DNA from: Urechidicola sp.
GTDB lineage: Bacteria > Bacteroidota > Bacteroidia > Flavobacteriales > Flavobacteriaceae
Assembly: GCA_028599075.1 (NCBI GenBank)
Contig: JAQRMW010000041.1
Location: 1-64,000 of the forward strand
Direction: 5' to 3'
Length of the DNA: 64,000 nucleotides
Under the pieces are notes generated by a model that had not been told where the DNA came from, made no database searches, and was given only the letters and a program-made list of their open reading frames with translations. The position numbers and the translations under genes were made by a program. Positions 9,161-19,741 of the stretch are shown here, piece by piece; position 1 is the first letter of the stretch; each line of letters opens with the position of its first letter.

Positions 9161-10768
9161 ATGAAGACTAAACTTCTTATTGTAGTTGTACTCATGCTAT
9201 TTTCTTGTCAAAAAGAATGGAATAAAGAGTTATCAGATGACACTAGTGCTATTAGTGTTAAAGATGTAGAATATAAAGTTCTAGATTCTGAGTTTTTAAA
9301 TGTGGACGAACTATGGAAACCCTTCGAAAAATATTGGGAGGATTTTACCGAAGTAGATTATAATCGTTTAAAACCACTCATTTTAGAACAAAACATCCCA
9401 ACATTACAAATTAGAATTTCTAAAGGGAAACTAACGTATGAACAACTCACCCTATTTTATTTATATAGAATCAAAAAGTTTGATAGACTCAATGAATTGT
9501 CTTTAAACTCAGTCATAGCATTAAACCCAAATGTAGTTGAAGAAGCAAAAAAAGCAGATTTAACACAATTTGAAGTTGCGCCACATCCAATTTTCGGAAT
9601 GCCTATTTTATTAAAAGACAATATAAATGCTGCAGGAATGCCAACGACAGCTGGTGCTATTGCTCTGGTAAATAACAATACCGAAGATGCATTTATTGTC
9701 AAACAATTAAAAGCAAACGGTGCATTAATCCTTGGTAAAACAAACCTAAGTGAATGGGCATATTTTTTCTGTGGGGAATGCCCGAGTGGGTATAGTGCTG
9801 TGGGGGGACAAACATTAAATCCATATGGTAGAATGGTTATGGATACAGGAGGTTCTAGTTCTGGAAGTGGAGTAGCAGCAGCAGCTAACTTTGCTGTGGG
9901 TACTGTTGGTTCAGAAACATCAGGATCAATATTATCACCAGCTAGTCAAAATTCTGTTGTAGGCTTAAAACCAACAGTTGGTTTTTTAAGTAGAACTGGT
10001 ATTGTGCCCATTTCTAGCACGCTAGATACTCCAGGGCCAATTACAAGAAATGTTGTTGATAATGCCATACTATTTGATGCGATGAAAGGTTATGATGATC
10101 AAGATACTTTGAGTTTTAATACTGATGATTTTACACTTTTTAATGATGATTTTACAACAAATAAACTAGAGCGTGTAGGAGTTTTTAAAGAATTACTAAA
10201 AGACAGCCTTTATCGAAATGCAGTTGAAATATTAAAACAGAACGGTACAACGATTGTTGAAATCGATGAAGTTGAAGTGAAATTAAATGGGTTTATGACG
10301 TTGTTGAATCTAGATATGCGAAATGATTTACCAATTTATTTAAAAAATAATGCTGATAAAACAGTTGCTATTTCTTCGGTTCAAGAAGTGATTGAATTTA
10401 ATAAAAAAGATTCAGTGTTGACAATGCCCTATGGACAAGCGTTGTTTTATGGAATTGTAAATGATAAAACTTCAGATGCAGATTTTGAACAAATCAAAGA
10501 TTCATTGCATATAAAAGGAAAGCAATTTTTTGATATCCCAATGAATCAACAAAATCTAGATGCTATTCTTTCTATTAATAATTACCATGCGGGTAGAGCT
10601 GCTGTGGCAAAATACCCAGCAATAACTGTCCCAATGGGATATACTAAAGAAGGTAAACCAAAAGGGTTGACATTTATTTCTAATAAAGGTGAAAAAAACC
10701 TATTAAATTGGGCAGATGGTTATGAACATTTATCGAAGGAACGTAAAAGGCCGGAAAATTATAACTAA
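9161..10768 (+). CDS. amidase (amidase signature family) lipoprotein
   Basis: ORF; lipobox FSC, GGSSSGSGVAAAANFAVGTVGSETSGSI. Confidence 0.93.
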   Translation: MKTKLLIVVVLMLFSCQKEWNKELSDDTSAISVKDVEYKVLDSEFLNVDELWKPFEKYWEDFTEVDYNRLKPLILEQNIPTLQIRISKGKLTYEQLTLFYLYRIKKFDRLNELSLNSVIALNPNVVEEAKKADLTQFEVAPHPIFGMPILLKDNINAAGMPTTAGAIALVNNNTEDAFIVKQLKANGALILGKTNLSEWAYFFCGECPSGYSAVGGQTLNPYGRMVMDTGGSSSGSGVAAAANFAVGTVGSETSGSILSPASQNSVVGLKPTVGFLSRTGIVPISSTLDTPGPITRNVVDNAILFDAMKGYDDQDTLSFNTDDFTLFNDDFTTNKLERVGVFKELLKDSLYRNAVEILKQNGTTIVEIDEVEVKLNGFMTLLNLDMRNDLPIYLKNNADKTVAISSVQEVIEFNKKDSVLTMPYGQALFYGIVNDKTSDADFEQIKDSLHIKGKQFFDIPMNQQNLDAILSINNYHAGRAAVAKYPAITVPMGYTKEGKPKGLTFISNKGEKNLLNWADGYEHLSKERKRPENYN

Positions 10769-11847
10769 TTAATCACAGCATTAATCTTTTCCCAAAGCTC
10801 ATTATCAAATGTAATAGGTACGAGCGCATCATCGCTAGCAACATCACCCATTCTAATAATGACAAGATCTTGACTCGGAACTACATATAATTTTTGATCA
10901 TTCTTACCCAAACCTGCGATTAAATCAGAAGGAGCATTAGGTATCAATGTTCCATTAAAAACTTCCTGACTCCCTGGCAACATAAAACTTTGCTTTCCGT
11001 TGAGCCACCACAAATACCCATATGATTTATTAATACTTTGTGATGGATTAGTCATTGCCGAATAATAGGCTTGGTTTAATATTTCGTCACTTTCCCAAGT
11101 GCCTTTATTCATCATTAAGATACCAAAACGAGCCATTGATCTTGCTGTGCTAAAATATACATTGTTGTAATTGTTAGTGCCAAACCAAGCACCATCCATT
11201 CCAATTTTATCTCTTAAAACGGAATTGAAATAATTCTCAAAAGTTTCTCCAGTTCCATTTCCTATTACATCTTGTAGAAGAGTATAAGGTGCATTGTGAT
11301 ACGCCCATCGTGTAGAAGCATCAGCTTTGTAAAACAAGCAAATAGGGTCGGTACAATCAAAAATGAGATCATTTAAACCACTAGTCATTGATAACTGATT
11401 TAACACCGTAACCGCGTTTTCTCTTTCTTGAGTCATGTTCGTCCACCCATCACCTAAATAAGAATTTGTTCGATTGTTAAGTTCAAGATGACCTTCTTGT
11501 TCTGCTATGCCAACAGTAACCGATGTCAATGTTTTCCCTGCTGATGCCCAATACCAATTTTGAGTTTCCGAAAAGTCATCAGCATACCACTCTATTGCAA
11601 TGCGTCCATTTTTTAAAATAATAAATGCTTTTGAGTCTTTTTCTTCTACAAAATTAAGTAATGGTTGTAAACTGTTTTCATTCCACCCTAAATCAGTTAA
11701 AGAAATAGTTTCCCAAGTTGAATTGTCAATAGGCGGAAAATAAATTGTATCAGGATTTATTGGTGGTGTAGGATTTTCAATATCATCAGAAGATGCACAC
11801 GATATTAGCATCGTTAAAAATACGAAGAAGAATAGTTTTGTTTTCAT
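10765..11847 (-). CDS. serine hydrolase (class C beta-lactamase-like) lipoprotein
   Basis: ORF; lipobox ISC, SAGKTLTS (SxxK), YxN-like motif. Confidence 0.87.
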   Translation of the reverse strand: MKTKLFFFVFLTMLISCASSDDIENPTPPINPDTIYFPPIDNSTWETISLTDLGWNENSLQPLLNFVEEKDSKAFIILKNGRIAIEWYADDFSETQNWYWASAGKTLTSVTVGIAEQEGHLELNNRTNSYLGDGWTNMTQERENAVTVLNQLSMTSGLNDLIFDCTDPICLFYKADASTRWAYHNAPYTLLQDVIGNGTGETFENYFNSVLRDKIGMDGAWFGTNNYNNVYFSTARSMARFGILMMNKGTWESDEILNQAYYSAMTNPSQSINKSYGYLWWLNGKQSFMLPGSQEVFNGTLIPNAPSDLIAGLGKNDQKLYVVPSQDLVIIRMGDVASDDALVPITFDNELWEKINAVIN

Positions 11848-11893
11848 TGGTTGATTATTGCTATTAGACTAAACGAATCTTAAATGGTTTAAG

Positions 11894-11901
11894 TATTTTT
11901 G
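11894..11901 (+). promoter_or_regulatory. candidate -7 box (TATTTTTG) of rimO
   Basis: TAnnTTTG match about 18 nt upstream of ATG. Confidence 0.4.
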
Positions 11902-11918
11902 CACCCTAAATAAAAAAC

Positions 11919-13223
11919 ATGCGTACAAAGTCTATCAAAAAAAATAAAATCAATGTGGTAACTCTAGGATGTTCTAAAAACGTCTATGACTCTGAAGTGT
12001 TGATGGGGCAATTACAAGCCAACGGAAAAGAAGTTGTGCACGAAGATAAAGGCAATATTGTAGTGATTAATACCTGTGGATTTATTGACAATGCTAAAGA
12101 AGAGTCTGTAAATACCATTTTAGATTTTGTACAAAAAAAAGAAGAAGGAGCAGTTGATAAAGTTTTTGTTACAGGATGTTTAAGTGAACGCTATAAACCA
12201 GATTTACAAAAGGAAATTCCATCAGTAGATCAATATTTTGGTACTACCGAATTACCCGGTTTGCTTAAAGTATTGGGAGCAGATTACAAACACGAATTGA
12301 TAGGTGAGCGATTGACTACAACACCAAAAAATTATGCATACTTAAAAATTGCTGAAGGATGCGACAGACCTTGTAGTTTTTGTGCAATTCCTTTAATGCG
12401 AGGAAAACACAAAAGTACTCCAATTGAAGAAATTATTATTGAGGCTCAAAAATTAGCTGCGAAAGGGGTGAAAGAATTAATTCTTATTGCACAAGATTTA
12501 ACCTACTATGGACTGGATATCTATAAGAAAAGAAACTTAGCAGAATTGCTTAGGGCTTTGGTAAAAGTTGAAGGCGTAGAATGGATTCGTTTGCATTATG
12601 CCTTCCCAACAGGTTTCCCGATGGATGTATTAGAGGTGATGCGAAATGAGCCAAAGGTTTGTAATTATTTAGACATTCCTTTACAACATATTTCTGATTC
12701 CATTTTAAAAAGTATGAAGCGTGGTACTACACAGGTAAAAACCACCAAGTTGATTCACGATTTTAGAGCAGCAGTTCCTGATATGGCAATTAGAACTACG
12801 CTGATTGTTGGTTATCCTGGAGAGACTGAAGAAGATTATCAAAATTTAAAATCTTGGGTTGAGGAAATGCGTTTTGAACGCTTGGGTTGTTTTGCCTATT
12901 CACATGAAGAAAATACAACAGCGTACGAATTGGATGATGATGTGCCACAAGAGGTAAAGCAGCAACGTGCCAATGAAATTATGGAATTGCAATCTCAAAT
13001 TTCTTGGGAATTAAATCAAGAGAAAATAGGTAGAGAATATAAAGTAGTTATTGATAGAAAGGAAGGAGAACATTTTGTGGGGCGTACTGAGTTTGATTCG
13101 CCAGACGTTGATAATGAGGTATTGATTGATGCTTCAAAATTCTATTTAAAAACAGGAGATTTTACCAGGGTAAAAGTGATTTCTGCCGAAGATTATGATT
13201 TATATGCAGAGCCGATAAAATAG
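11919..13223 (+). CDS. rimO: ribosomal protein S12 methylthiotransferase RimO
   Basis: ORF; TLGCSKNVYDSE, CDRPCSFCAIP radical SAM motif, C-terminal TRAM. Confidence 0.97.
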   Translation: MRTKSIKKNKINVVTLGCSKNVYDSEVLMGQLQANGKEVVHEDKGNIVVINTCGFIDNAKEESVNTILDFVQKKEEGAVDKVFVTGCLSERYKPDLQKEIPSVDQYFGTTELPGLLKVLGADYKHELIGERLTTTPKNYAYLKIAEGCDRPCSFCAIPLMRGKHKSTPIEEIIIEAQKLAAKGVKELILIAQDLTYYGLDIYKKRNLAELLRALVKVEGVEWIRLHYAFPTGFPMDVLEVMRNEPKVCNYLDIPLQHISDSILKSMKRGTTQVKTTKLIHDFRAAVPDMAIRTTLIVGYPGETEEDYQNLKSWVEEMRFERLGCFAYSHEENTTAYELDDDVPQEVKQQRANEIMELQSQISWELNQEKIGREYKVVIDRKEGEHFVGRTEFDSPDVDNEVLIDASKFYLKTGDFTRVKVISAEDYDLYAEPIK

Positions 13224-13230
13224 AGTTGTA

Positions 13231-13257
13231 TTGTCTTTCCCGCGTACGCGGGAATCC
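13231..13257. repeat. REP-like palindrome TTGTCTTTCCCGCGTACGCGGGAATCC
   Basis: perfect CCCGCGTACGCGGG palindrome. Confidence 0.8.
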
Positions 13258-13290
13258 TGGTAAGAATAAATTAAATGAATTAACACGAAG

Positions 13291-13377
13291 GTATTTCCTG
13301 CAAGGTTTCAAAAACCTTGTAGGTATAAAAAGTTAAAGACAAATACCTACAAGGTCTACAAGACCTTGCAGGAGAAA
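13291..13377. repeat. inverted doublet of CCTGCAAGGTTT...ACCTTGTAGG palindromes
   Basis: two related palindromes facing each other just 5' of VF530 gene. Confidence 0.8.
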
Positions 13378-13387
13378 TAAACCAACT

Positions 13388-13603
13388 ATGAACCAAGACC
13401 AATCTAACAATCCACTTCACGGAGTTAAACTCGCTGATATGCTACAATTGTTAGTGTCAGAATATGGTTGGGAAGAATTGAGTTTACGAATTAATATCAA
13501 CTGCTTTAAGAGTAACCCTTCCATAAAATCTAGTTTAAAGTTTTTGCGTCGCACTCCATGGGCAAGAGCAAAAGTTGAGAAGTTGTATTTGAGAACTATT
13601 TGA
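13388..13603 (+). CDS. VF530 family (DUF2132) DNA-binding protein
   Basis: [28 protein letters not shown]...[22 protein letters not shown]. Confidence 0.92.
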   Translation: MNQDQSNNPLHGVKLADMLQLLVSEYGWEELSLRININCFKSNPSIKSSLKFLRRTPWARAKVEKLYLRTI

Positions 13604-14087
13604 TCAAATTCAGATTCTCGTCATACAATCCAACCAAAAGACTGTTGTCTTTAATGTCTATTTTGACACCACCATATTCGGCATTTTCAAATTTTTTTCC
13701 TTCACCTTCTTGAAAGAAATAAGACTCTGCACCAATATTGATATTCCAATCGCTTTGGGTGTAATTGATCAAAAATTCATCATCATTTAAAGGAGTAATA
13801 TTTTCTTGAAACCGAACTTTTTTGGCAATATTGATAGAATCAAATTTGACAACACAAAAGCCTCGCTTTGGGATACTATCTAGTTTTATATCATCAGTAA
13901 TCTCATAATTCAATCGCATATAATCGCCTTGCATTAATGATCTTGGATCTACAGGAGCTAATTTTAAAAGCACGAATTCCCCTTCTTCTAGTAAGGCTTC
14001 TTTTTTAAAAACTGACTTATTAAATAAGAAAAGTAAAATGACTAAGTTAATAAGAATGATTGTCCATTTATATTTTTTCATCAACAT
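13596..14087 (-). CDS. GDYXXLXY domain-containing protein
   Basis: [15 protein letters not shown]. Confidence 0.88.
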   Translation of the reverse strand: MLMKKYKWTIILINLVILLFLFNKSVFKKEALLEEGEFVLLKLAPVDPRSLMQGDYMRLNYEITDDIKLDSIPKRGFCVVKFDSINIAKKVRFQENITPLNDDEFLINYTQSDWNINIGAESYFFQEGEGKKFENAEYGGVKIDIKDNSLLVGLYDENLNLIK

Positions 14088-15168
14088 GTAATTTTTTTCG
14101 GGTGATTAAATAAAACAATAGAAATACGATTCCTGAGGAAAAGAGAATGATTGATTTTGTGAGTAAAGTAAAACTCAAATCATAATAAAACTGTGAAATA
14201 AAATAAGCTAAATAAACGATTCCGAGGGCAAATCCAGTTTTGTAATTGACCAGGTAACTAAGTAGTAAAATCATGATTGCTCCCGTAACTGCAGGAGAAA
14301 ATACGGTAGAAGCTAAAATGAGAATACTCAAAGAAAATGCATAAACCCGTTGATTTAAGGAATCAACATTTAGAACATCTAAAATTTTATTGACCAAATA
14401 GATTACGGCAATCATTTGAATAATAGAAGAAATCCAACGGTAGTCTTGTAACTCTGGGACGATATGTTTATTGCCAAGAATGATGAATCCGAATAATAGA
14501 GAAACCATCAAACCAATTCTGACCGGATTATATAGCTTCGAAACCTTCTTTCCCATAGTTATTATTTTTGCTTCATTCAACATCCAATACAACAGTAGAA
14601 ATGTGTTGAATGCAATATAAATGTGTGCTGTATTATAAATATCATTAAGGTTTATCAATGTCAATAACCCACCATTAATAACGAGTACAGAAATAAACGA
14701 AATAATATAATTTTGGGTGATAAAAAGCGTGGTAGCTGCAATCAAAATAAATAGTAGTGAGATGATGTTTTCATCAAAATCAAATCTGTTGAAAGCAATT
14801 CCTAGCATAACAAACCCAATTGCATACATAGAAATACTGAAGGTGTCTAAAATTAATTTGTCATATTCTTTGTTCATCCAAATAGATGAAATAATAAGGA
14901 GTAACCCTAGAATGAGTATTCCAATTTCAGAATCATATACTCCTAAAGTAAAAATGAAACCTGTAAAAAAGAGTGTTCCTAAAAAGCCTCCAAAAATAGA
15001 AAGAACTTTAATTACAAGACTCGATTGATTATCTTTTTTATGTGCATATTCTTCGAGAATAGCTTCTTTGTCAAAGCTAAAATCATTCTTTGAATTATTT
15101 TTTAACTGCTCTAAAAGCGCAGATATATTTTTTTCTTTATGCATTGTTCCACTTTTTTTGAAGGTCAA
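14068..15168 (-). CDS. DUF4401-type membrane protein
   Basis: ORF; multi-TM, gene order DUF2157-DUF4401-GDYXXLXY. Confidence 0.8.
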   Translation of the reverse strand: MTFKKSGTMHKEKNISALLEQLKNNSKNDFSFDKEAILEEYAHKKDNQSSLVIKVLSIFGGFLGTLFFTGFIFTLGVYDSEIGILILGLLLIISSIWMNKEYDKLILDTFSISMYAIGFVMLGIAFNRFDFDENIISLLFILIAATTLFITQNYIISFISVLVINGGLLTLINLNDIYNTAHIYIAFNTFLLLYWMLNEAKIITMGKKVSKLYNPVRIGLMVSLLFGFIILGNKHIVPELQDYRWISSIIQMIAVIYLVNKILDVLNVDSLNQRVYAFSLSILILASTVFSPAVTGAIMILLLSYLVNYKTGFALGIVYLAYFISQFYYDLSFTLLTKSIILFSSGIVFLLFYLITRKKLHVDEKI

Positions 15169-16087
15169 CTAAAAGCTTAATTGTTCCGGTAACACTTGTA
15201 ATAATAAACAGGCTGATTAAAAATATCATTGCTTCTTCAGATGAGACCTGAATCAATAATGAAGTAATCATTATGATACCGCTAAAAGCAATAATTGCAA
15301 AATAAAATATATTTTTTGATTGATGCCCATACCAAATCCCTAAAGAATAACTCAGCAATACAATTAATAATAAGGAAATAAATGATGCGTCGGTATCTTC
15401 AAAAATACCAGCACTTATTCCTATAGTTGCGATAAAACAAGCTGCCAGCGCAATCAGATTTGTAAACCAAGTTTGATGTGTAGTTTGTCTAATTTTTGAG
15501 ATATAAATTGACGAAATTAAAAATAATGTGTTCACAATAAAGAGGAGAAGTAAGGGAAATAAATCTTGCCAATCACTCGCAACTTGTTGCGAATATAATA
15601 TGATAGTCGTATTTATTAAGGTTAAAAAAAACAACCACAGCGGAGCAAAATTAGAAATGACTACCCAGAGTGTAATTGCCATTGTCCATCCTAAAAAGAA
15701 ATCATAGGCGTTGGCACCAGTTTGGTAAATTTGTCCAAAAACTGCAAATAAGACTCCAACCAAAATCGATGCCCCAGTTAGAATAATATTTTTAAATAGC
15801 TCTTTGATTTTGGAGAATAACACAATTAAAGTGGTAATTATTATAAGCCCTTCAATAATTCCTATTTTATAAAATTTGTGTAGTTTTTCCCAATTATAAG
15901 CAAAAAAGAAAAGGATTCCTGCAGTTGTAAAACAGATTCCAAGACTGATAAAAAAAAGTTGAAGAAATTTTTTCCATGAATTGACATCACTGTAGATATT
16001 GTTTTTTAAAACTTCTTGAATTTCAGTAGATGTACAATTGCTATGTCTGCTGATTATATGTATATCTTCTCGATTTATTTTCTGCAT
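15137..16087 (-). CDS. DUF2157-type membrane protein
   Basis: ORF; multi-TM, same three-gene context. Confidence 0.8.
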   Translation of the reverse strand: MQKINREDIHIISRHSNCTSTEIQEVLKNNIYSDVNSWKKFLQLFFISLGICFTTAGILFFFAYNWEKLHKFYKIGIIEGLIIITTLIVLFSKIKELFKNIILTGASILVGVLFAVFGQIYQTGANAYDFFLGWTMAITLWVVISNFAPLWLFFLTLINTTIILYSQQVASDWQDLFPLLLLFIVNTLFLISSIYISKIRQTTHQTWFTNLIALAACFIATIGISAGIFEDTDASFISLLLIVLLSYSLGIWYGHQSKNIFYFAIIAFSGIIMITSLLIQVSSEEAMIFLISLFIITSVTGTIKLLVDLQKKWNNA

Positions 16088-16235
16088 TTTGGTAGTTGTA
16101 GTTTCTTAATAACGAAAATAGTTAAATATATTGAAAAATGATCATCCTAATTATTAAGTTAAAAAATTGTTAGATGTTTAATCGAATCACGACAACAAAT
16201 ATTAATTTTAGTAACTTTATCAAAAATTATTATTT

Positions 16236-17831
16236 GTGTACAACGTATCAACTATTCCGTTTTCTAAAACAGGTTATTTCTCAAAAACTATTTGCGATTA
16301 TTTAAATCAAGTTGAAAAGCTATCCGCTTTTTATGGTGAGTATTCTGACTTAGAAGGATTTAAAAATCAAATAGAAACAAAGCGATTATCATTTAAAAGA
16401 GAGTCGAGAACTATCCTGATAAATGCCCTAAAGACGCAATACAAAAACACAAAACCTTCTGATAAAACCCTAGTAAATATTGATTCGCTTAAAAAAGAAA
16501 ATACATTTACAATTACTACTGGTCACCAATTAAACTTGTTTACGGGCCCTTTGTATTTCTTATATAAAATCATTTCTACTATCAATTTAACCGAGGAGTT
16601 AAAGAAAGAAAAACCAGATTCTAATTTTGTTCCAGTTTACTGGATGGCGACAGAAGATCACGATTTTGAAGAAATACAATATTTCAATTTTAAAGGGAAG
16701 AAGGTTAGCTGGAATAGAGAATCGAGTGGAGGTGTAGGTAGACTATCAACCGAAGGGTTGGAATTTGTCTTAGATGAATTTTCAAAACTGATTGGAGATT
16801 CAAACAGCGCAAAACAACTAAAGAAATTATTTTCTGATGCTTATTTAGGTCACACAAATTTAACCACTGCAACTCGTTATTTGGCAAATAAATTATTTTC
16901 AGAATATGGATTGGTAATTGTTGATGGTGATGATATTGAATTAAAAAGAATGTTCTTGCCATATGTTGAACAAGAGTTATTTAAACAAACGGCATTTACA
17001 GAAGTTTCTAAAACGATTAAAGATTTAGAAAAAAATTATAAGGTTCAAGTAAATCCTAGAGAAATAAATTTATTTTATTTGATTGATGGATTACGAGAGC
17101 GAATTATTTTAGAAAATGATTTGTATAAAATCAACAATACTGACATTGAATTTTCTTTAGATGAATTACAATATGAATTGAAATTACATCCAGAACGGTT
17201 TAGCCCAAATGTAATCATGCGTCCTTTGTATCAAGAAGTGATTTTACCTAATCTATGTTATATCGGTGGAGGTGGAGAACTTGCTTATTGGTTCGAACTA
17301 AAACCTTATTTTGAATCAGTTGATGTGCCATTTCCAATTTTATTATTGCGAAATTCAGCAGTAGTGATTACTGAAAAGCAATCGAAGACTTTGAAGAAAT
17401 TAAATATTTCACAAGATGAATTGTTTTTAAAACAACAAGATTTAGTCAATAAAAAAATAACAGAACATTCTGATTTAATCATCGATTTTTCTGAGCAACG
17501 ACAACAAATAGATTCGCATTTTGAAAAATTAGAAGAGATTGCAACTCAAACGGACAAGTCATTTATTGGTGCTGTAAAAGCCCAAAAACAAAAGCAATTG
17601 AACGGATTAGATAATCTAGAAAAGCGTTTGTTAAAAGCTGAGCGCAGAAAATACAAAGACTTAACTGCAAGAATTAAAGAAGTTCAAGATGCTATATTCC
17701 CAAAACAAAGTTTGCAAGAGAGAAATACAAATTTTTCTGAGCTGTATTTAGAATATGGAGAGGAATTAATTCCAAAATTAAAAGAAGCATTAAAACCATT
17801 GGATTTAGAATTTACAATAATTGAGATGTAA
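16236..17831 (+). CDS. bshC: bacillithiol biosynthesis cysteine-adding enzyme BshC (GTG start)
   Basis: ORF; TITTGHQLNLFTGPLYFLYKI, VYWMATEDHDFEEI. Confidence 0.95.
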   Translation: MYNVSTIPFSKTGYFSKTICDYLNQVEKLSAFYGEYSDLEGFKNQIETKRLSFKRESRTILINALKTQYKNTKPSDKTLVNIDSLKKENTFTITTGHQLNLFTGPLYFLYKIISTINLTEELKKEKPDSNFVPVYWMATEDHDFEEIQYFNFKGKKVSWNRESSGGVGRLSTEGLEFVLDEFSKLIGDSNSAKQLKKLFSDAYLGHTNLTTATRYLANKLFSEYGLVIVDGDDIELKRMFLPYVEQELFKQTAFTEVSKTIKDLEKNYKVQVNPREINLFYLIDGLRERIILENDLYKINNTDIEFSLDELQYELKLHPERFSPNVIMRPLYQEVILPNLCYIGGGGELAYWFELKPYFESVDVPFPILLLRNSAVVITEKQSKTLKKLNISQDELFLKQQDLVNKKITEHSDLIIDFSEQRQQIDSHFEKLEEIATQTDKSFIGAVKAQKQKQLNGLDNLEKRLLKAERRKYKDLTARIKEVQDAIFPKQSLQERNTNFSELYLEYGEELIPKLKEALKPLDLEFTIIEM

Positions 17832-17832
17832 T

Positions 17833-17958
17833 ATGAGAGGAGAATCAAACTTAGGAATATATATAGTTGCAGGAATAGTCGTCCTACATTTCATAGTTGG
17901 GTTTGCTTTCCTTATTTATAAAATGAATAAGAAACCAAAAAATAAGAAAGAAGAATAA
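17833..17958 (+). CDS. small single-TM protein (41 aa), not in ORF track
   Basis: manual translation MRGESNLGIYIVAGIVVLHFIVGFAFLIYKMNKKPKNKKEE, directly after bshC. Confidence 0.6.
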   Translation: MRGESNLGIYIVAGIVVLHFIVGFAFLIYKMNKKPKNKKEE

Positions 17959-17966
17959 CTTGTTTT

Positions 17967-17992
17967 AGATTCCCCCTACTCGGGAAAGATAA
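17967..17992. repeat. degenerate REP-like unit AGATTCCCCCTACTCGGGAAAGATAA
   Basis: resembles inverted copy of TTGTCTTTCCCG..GGGAATCT. Confidence 0.5.
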
Positions 17993-18010
17993 CATCAATA
18001 AACACCAACA

Positions 18011-18041
18011 AAAAAGCCAAATCAATTAAGATTCGGCTTTA
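18011..18041 (-). terminator. intrinsic terminator of lpd
   Basis: stem AAGCCGAATC/GATTTGGCTT, T-run on minus strand. Confidence 0.8.
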
Positions 18042-18073
18042 TCTATTGTTTTAAAGTCTAACGACTATTAATC

Positions 18074-19462
18074 TTATAAATGTATTACTTCATCATAAGC
18101 AGCAGCAACTGCTTCCATCACTGCCTCACTCATTGTTGGGTGTGGGTGAATTGATTTTAAAATTTCATGACCTGTAGTTTCTAATTTACGAGCAACAACT
18201 GCCTCGGCAATCATATCTGTAACTCCGGCACCAATCATATGGCATCCTAACCATTCACCATATTTAGCATCAAAAATTACTTTTACAAAACCATCTGGTG
18301 TTCCAGCTGTTTTTGCTTTTCCAGATGCTGAGAACGGAAATTTCCCAACCTTTAATTCGTAACCTGCTTCTTTAGCTTTTGCTTCTGTCATTCCTACACT
18401 TGCAATTTCTGGTGTTGCATACGTACAACCCGGAACGTTGCCATAATCAATAGAATCAACATGTAATCCAGCTAGTTTTTCTACACAAGTAATTCCTTCA
18501 GCAGAAGCAACATGTGCTAAAGCTTGACCTGGAACTACATCGCCAATAGCATAATATCCTGGTATATTTGTTTGGTAGAAATCGTTTACCAAAATTTTAT
18601 CACGGTCCACAACAATACCAACATCTTCCAATCCAATATTTTCGATATTCGATTTTATTCCAACAGCAGATAACAAAATATCTGCTTCTATTTTCTCTTC
18701 TCCTTTTTTGGTCTTTACAGTTGCAACAACTCCTTTTTTAGAAGTGTCAACTGACTCCACAGAAGAATTAGTCATCACTTTGATTCCAGATTTTTTTAAT
18801 GATCGTTGAAATTGTTTTGAGATATCAATATCTTCTACTGGAACCACATTAGGCATAAATTCAACAATAGTTACATCAGTTCCCATCGAATTGTAGAAAT
18901 GAGCAAACTCAACACCAATAGCTCCAGAACCAACAACAATCATCTTTTTTGGTTGCTCAGGAAGTGTCATTGCTTCACGATATCCAATTACTTTTTTACC
19001 ATCTTGTGGTAAACTTGGTAATTCTCTACTTCTAGCACCAGTTGCAATAATAATATTGTCTGCGCTGTATTCAGTTGTCTTTCCATCAGCATCCGTAACA
19101 TCAACTTTTTTACCAGTTTTAATTTTTCCGAAACCGTTAATCACATCAATTTTATTTTTTTTCATTAAAAATTGAACACCTTTACTCATACCATCTGCAA
19201 CACCACGACTTCGTTTTATGATAGCATCAAAATCTTTGTCAATAGCTTCTGCTTTTAATCCATACTCATCTACATGTTTTAAATAATCATATACCTGAGC
19301 ACTTTTAAGCAAAGCTTTAGTTGGGATACAACCCCAGTTTAAGCAGATGCCTCCAAGGTTTTCCTTTTCAACAATTGCAACTTTAAATCCGAGTTGTGAA
19401 GCTCTAATTCCGGTTACATATCCTCCAGGGCCAGATCCAATTATGATAATGTCGTAGTTCAT
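18074..19462 (-). CDS. lpdA: dihydrolipoyl dehydrogenase
   Basis: ORF; GGICLNWGCIPTKALL, AIGDVVPGQALAHVAS, HPHPTMSEAV. Confidence 0.97.
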   Translation of the reverse strand: MNYDIIIIGSGPGGYVTGIRASQLGFKVAIVEKENLGGICLNWGCIPTKALLKSAQVYDYLKHVDEYGLKAEAIDKDFDAIIKRSRGVADGMSKGVQFLMKKNKIDVINGFGKIKTGKKVDVTDADGKTTEYSADNIIIATGARSRELPSLPQDGKKVIGYREAMTLPEQPKKMIVVGSGAIGVEFAHFYNSMGTDVTIVEFMPNVVPVEDIDISKQFQRSLKKSGIKVMTNSSVESVDTSKKGVVATVKTKKGEEKIEADILLSAVGIKSNIENIGLEDVGIVVDRDKILVNDFYQTNIPGYYAIGDVVPGQALAHVASAEGITCVEKLAGLHVDSIDYGNVPGCTYATPEIASVGMTEAKAKEAGYELKVGKFPFSASGKAKTAGTPDGFVKVIFDAKYGEWLGCHMIGAGVTDMIAEAVVARKLETTGHEILKSIHPHPTMSEAVMEAVAAAYDEVIHL

Positions 19463-19540
19463 TTTGTGTATTTTTTGTTGATTGTAAATCTTATTTTTTC
19501 GATTGCAAATTTAGTGAATAAATCTGAAAATAATTTAAAA

Positions 19541-19582
19541 CATCTTTGCGAAGTAAATTTAAATTTACTGTGGCAATCTCAA
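19541..19582. repeat. interspersed repeat CATCTTTGCGAAG...GGCAATCTCAA
   Basis: related in sequence to 21561-21648. Confidence 0.55.
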
Positions 19583-19619
19583 GTTTTTATATTGATATGA
19601 CTATGTCTAATATTCCAAT

Positions 19620-19732
19620 GTCAGTTCGAGTGATTTTCGATTTAAGGAGAAAATAGTATTGAGAACTTTTCTATAACTTCTCGATACATTTTGATTTCGA
19701 TTTTCATCTCAATCAAAACACTCGAAGTGACG
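19620..19732. mobile_element. gene-less nested inverted repeat (MITE-like) related to the 61732-62140 element
   Basis: outer arms GTCAGTTCGAGTG/CACTCGAAGTGAC, inner arms TATTGAGAA/TTCTCGATA. Confidence 0.6.
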
Positions 19733-19741
19733 AAATTTGTG

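Noticed and set aside
13596-16087. Overlapping DUF2157/DUF4401/GDYXXLXY trio as a novel system
   Set aside because: Recognised recurrent gene order in bacteria; overlaps are typical of translational coupling.
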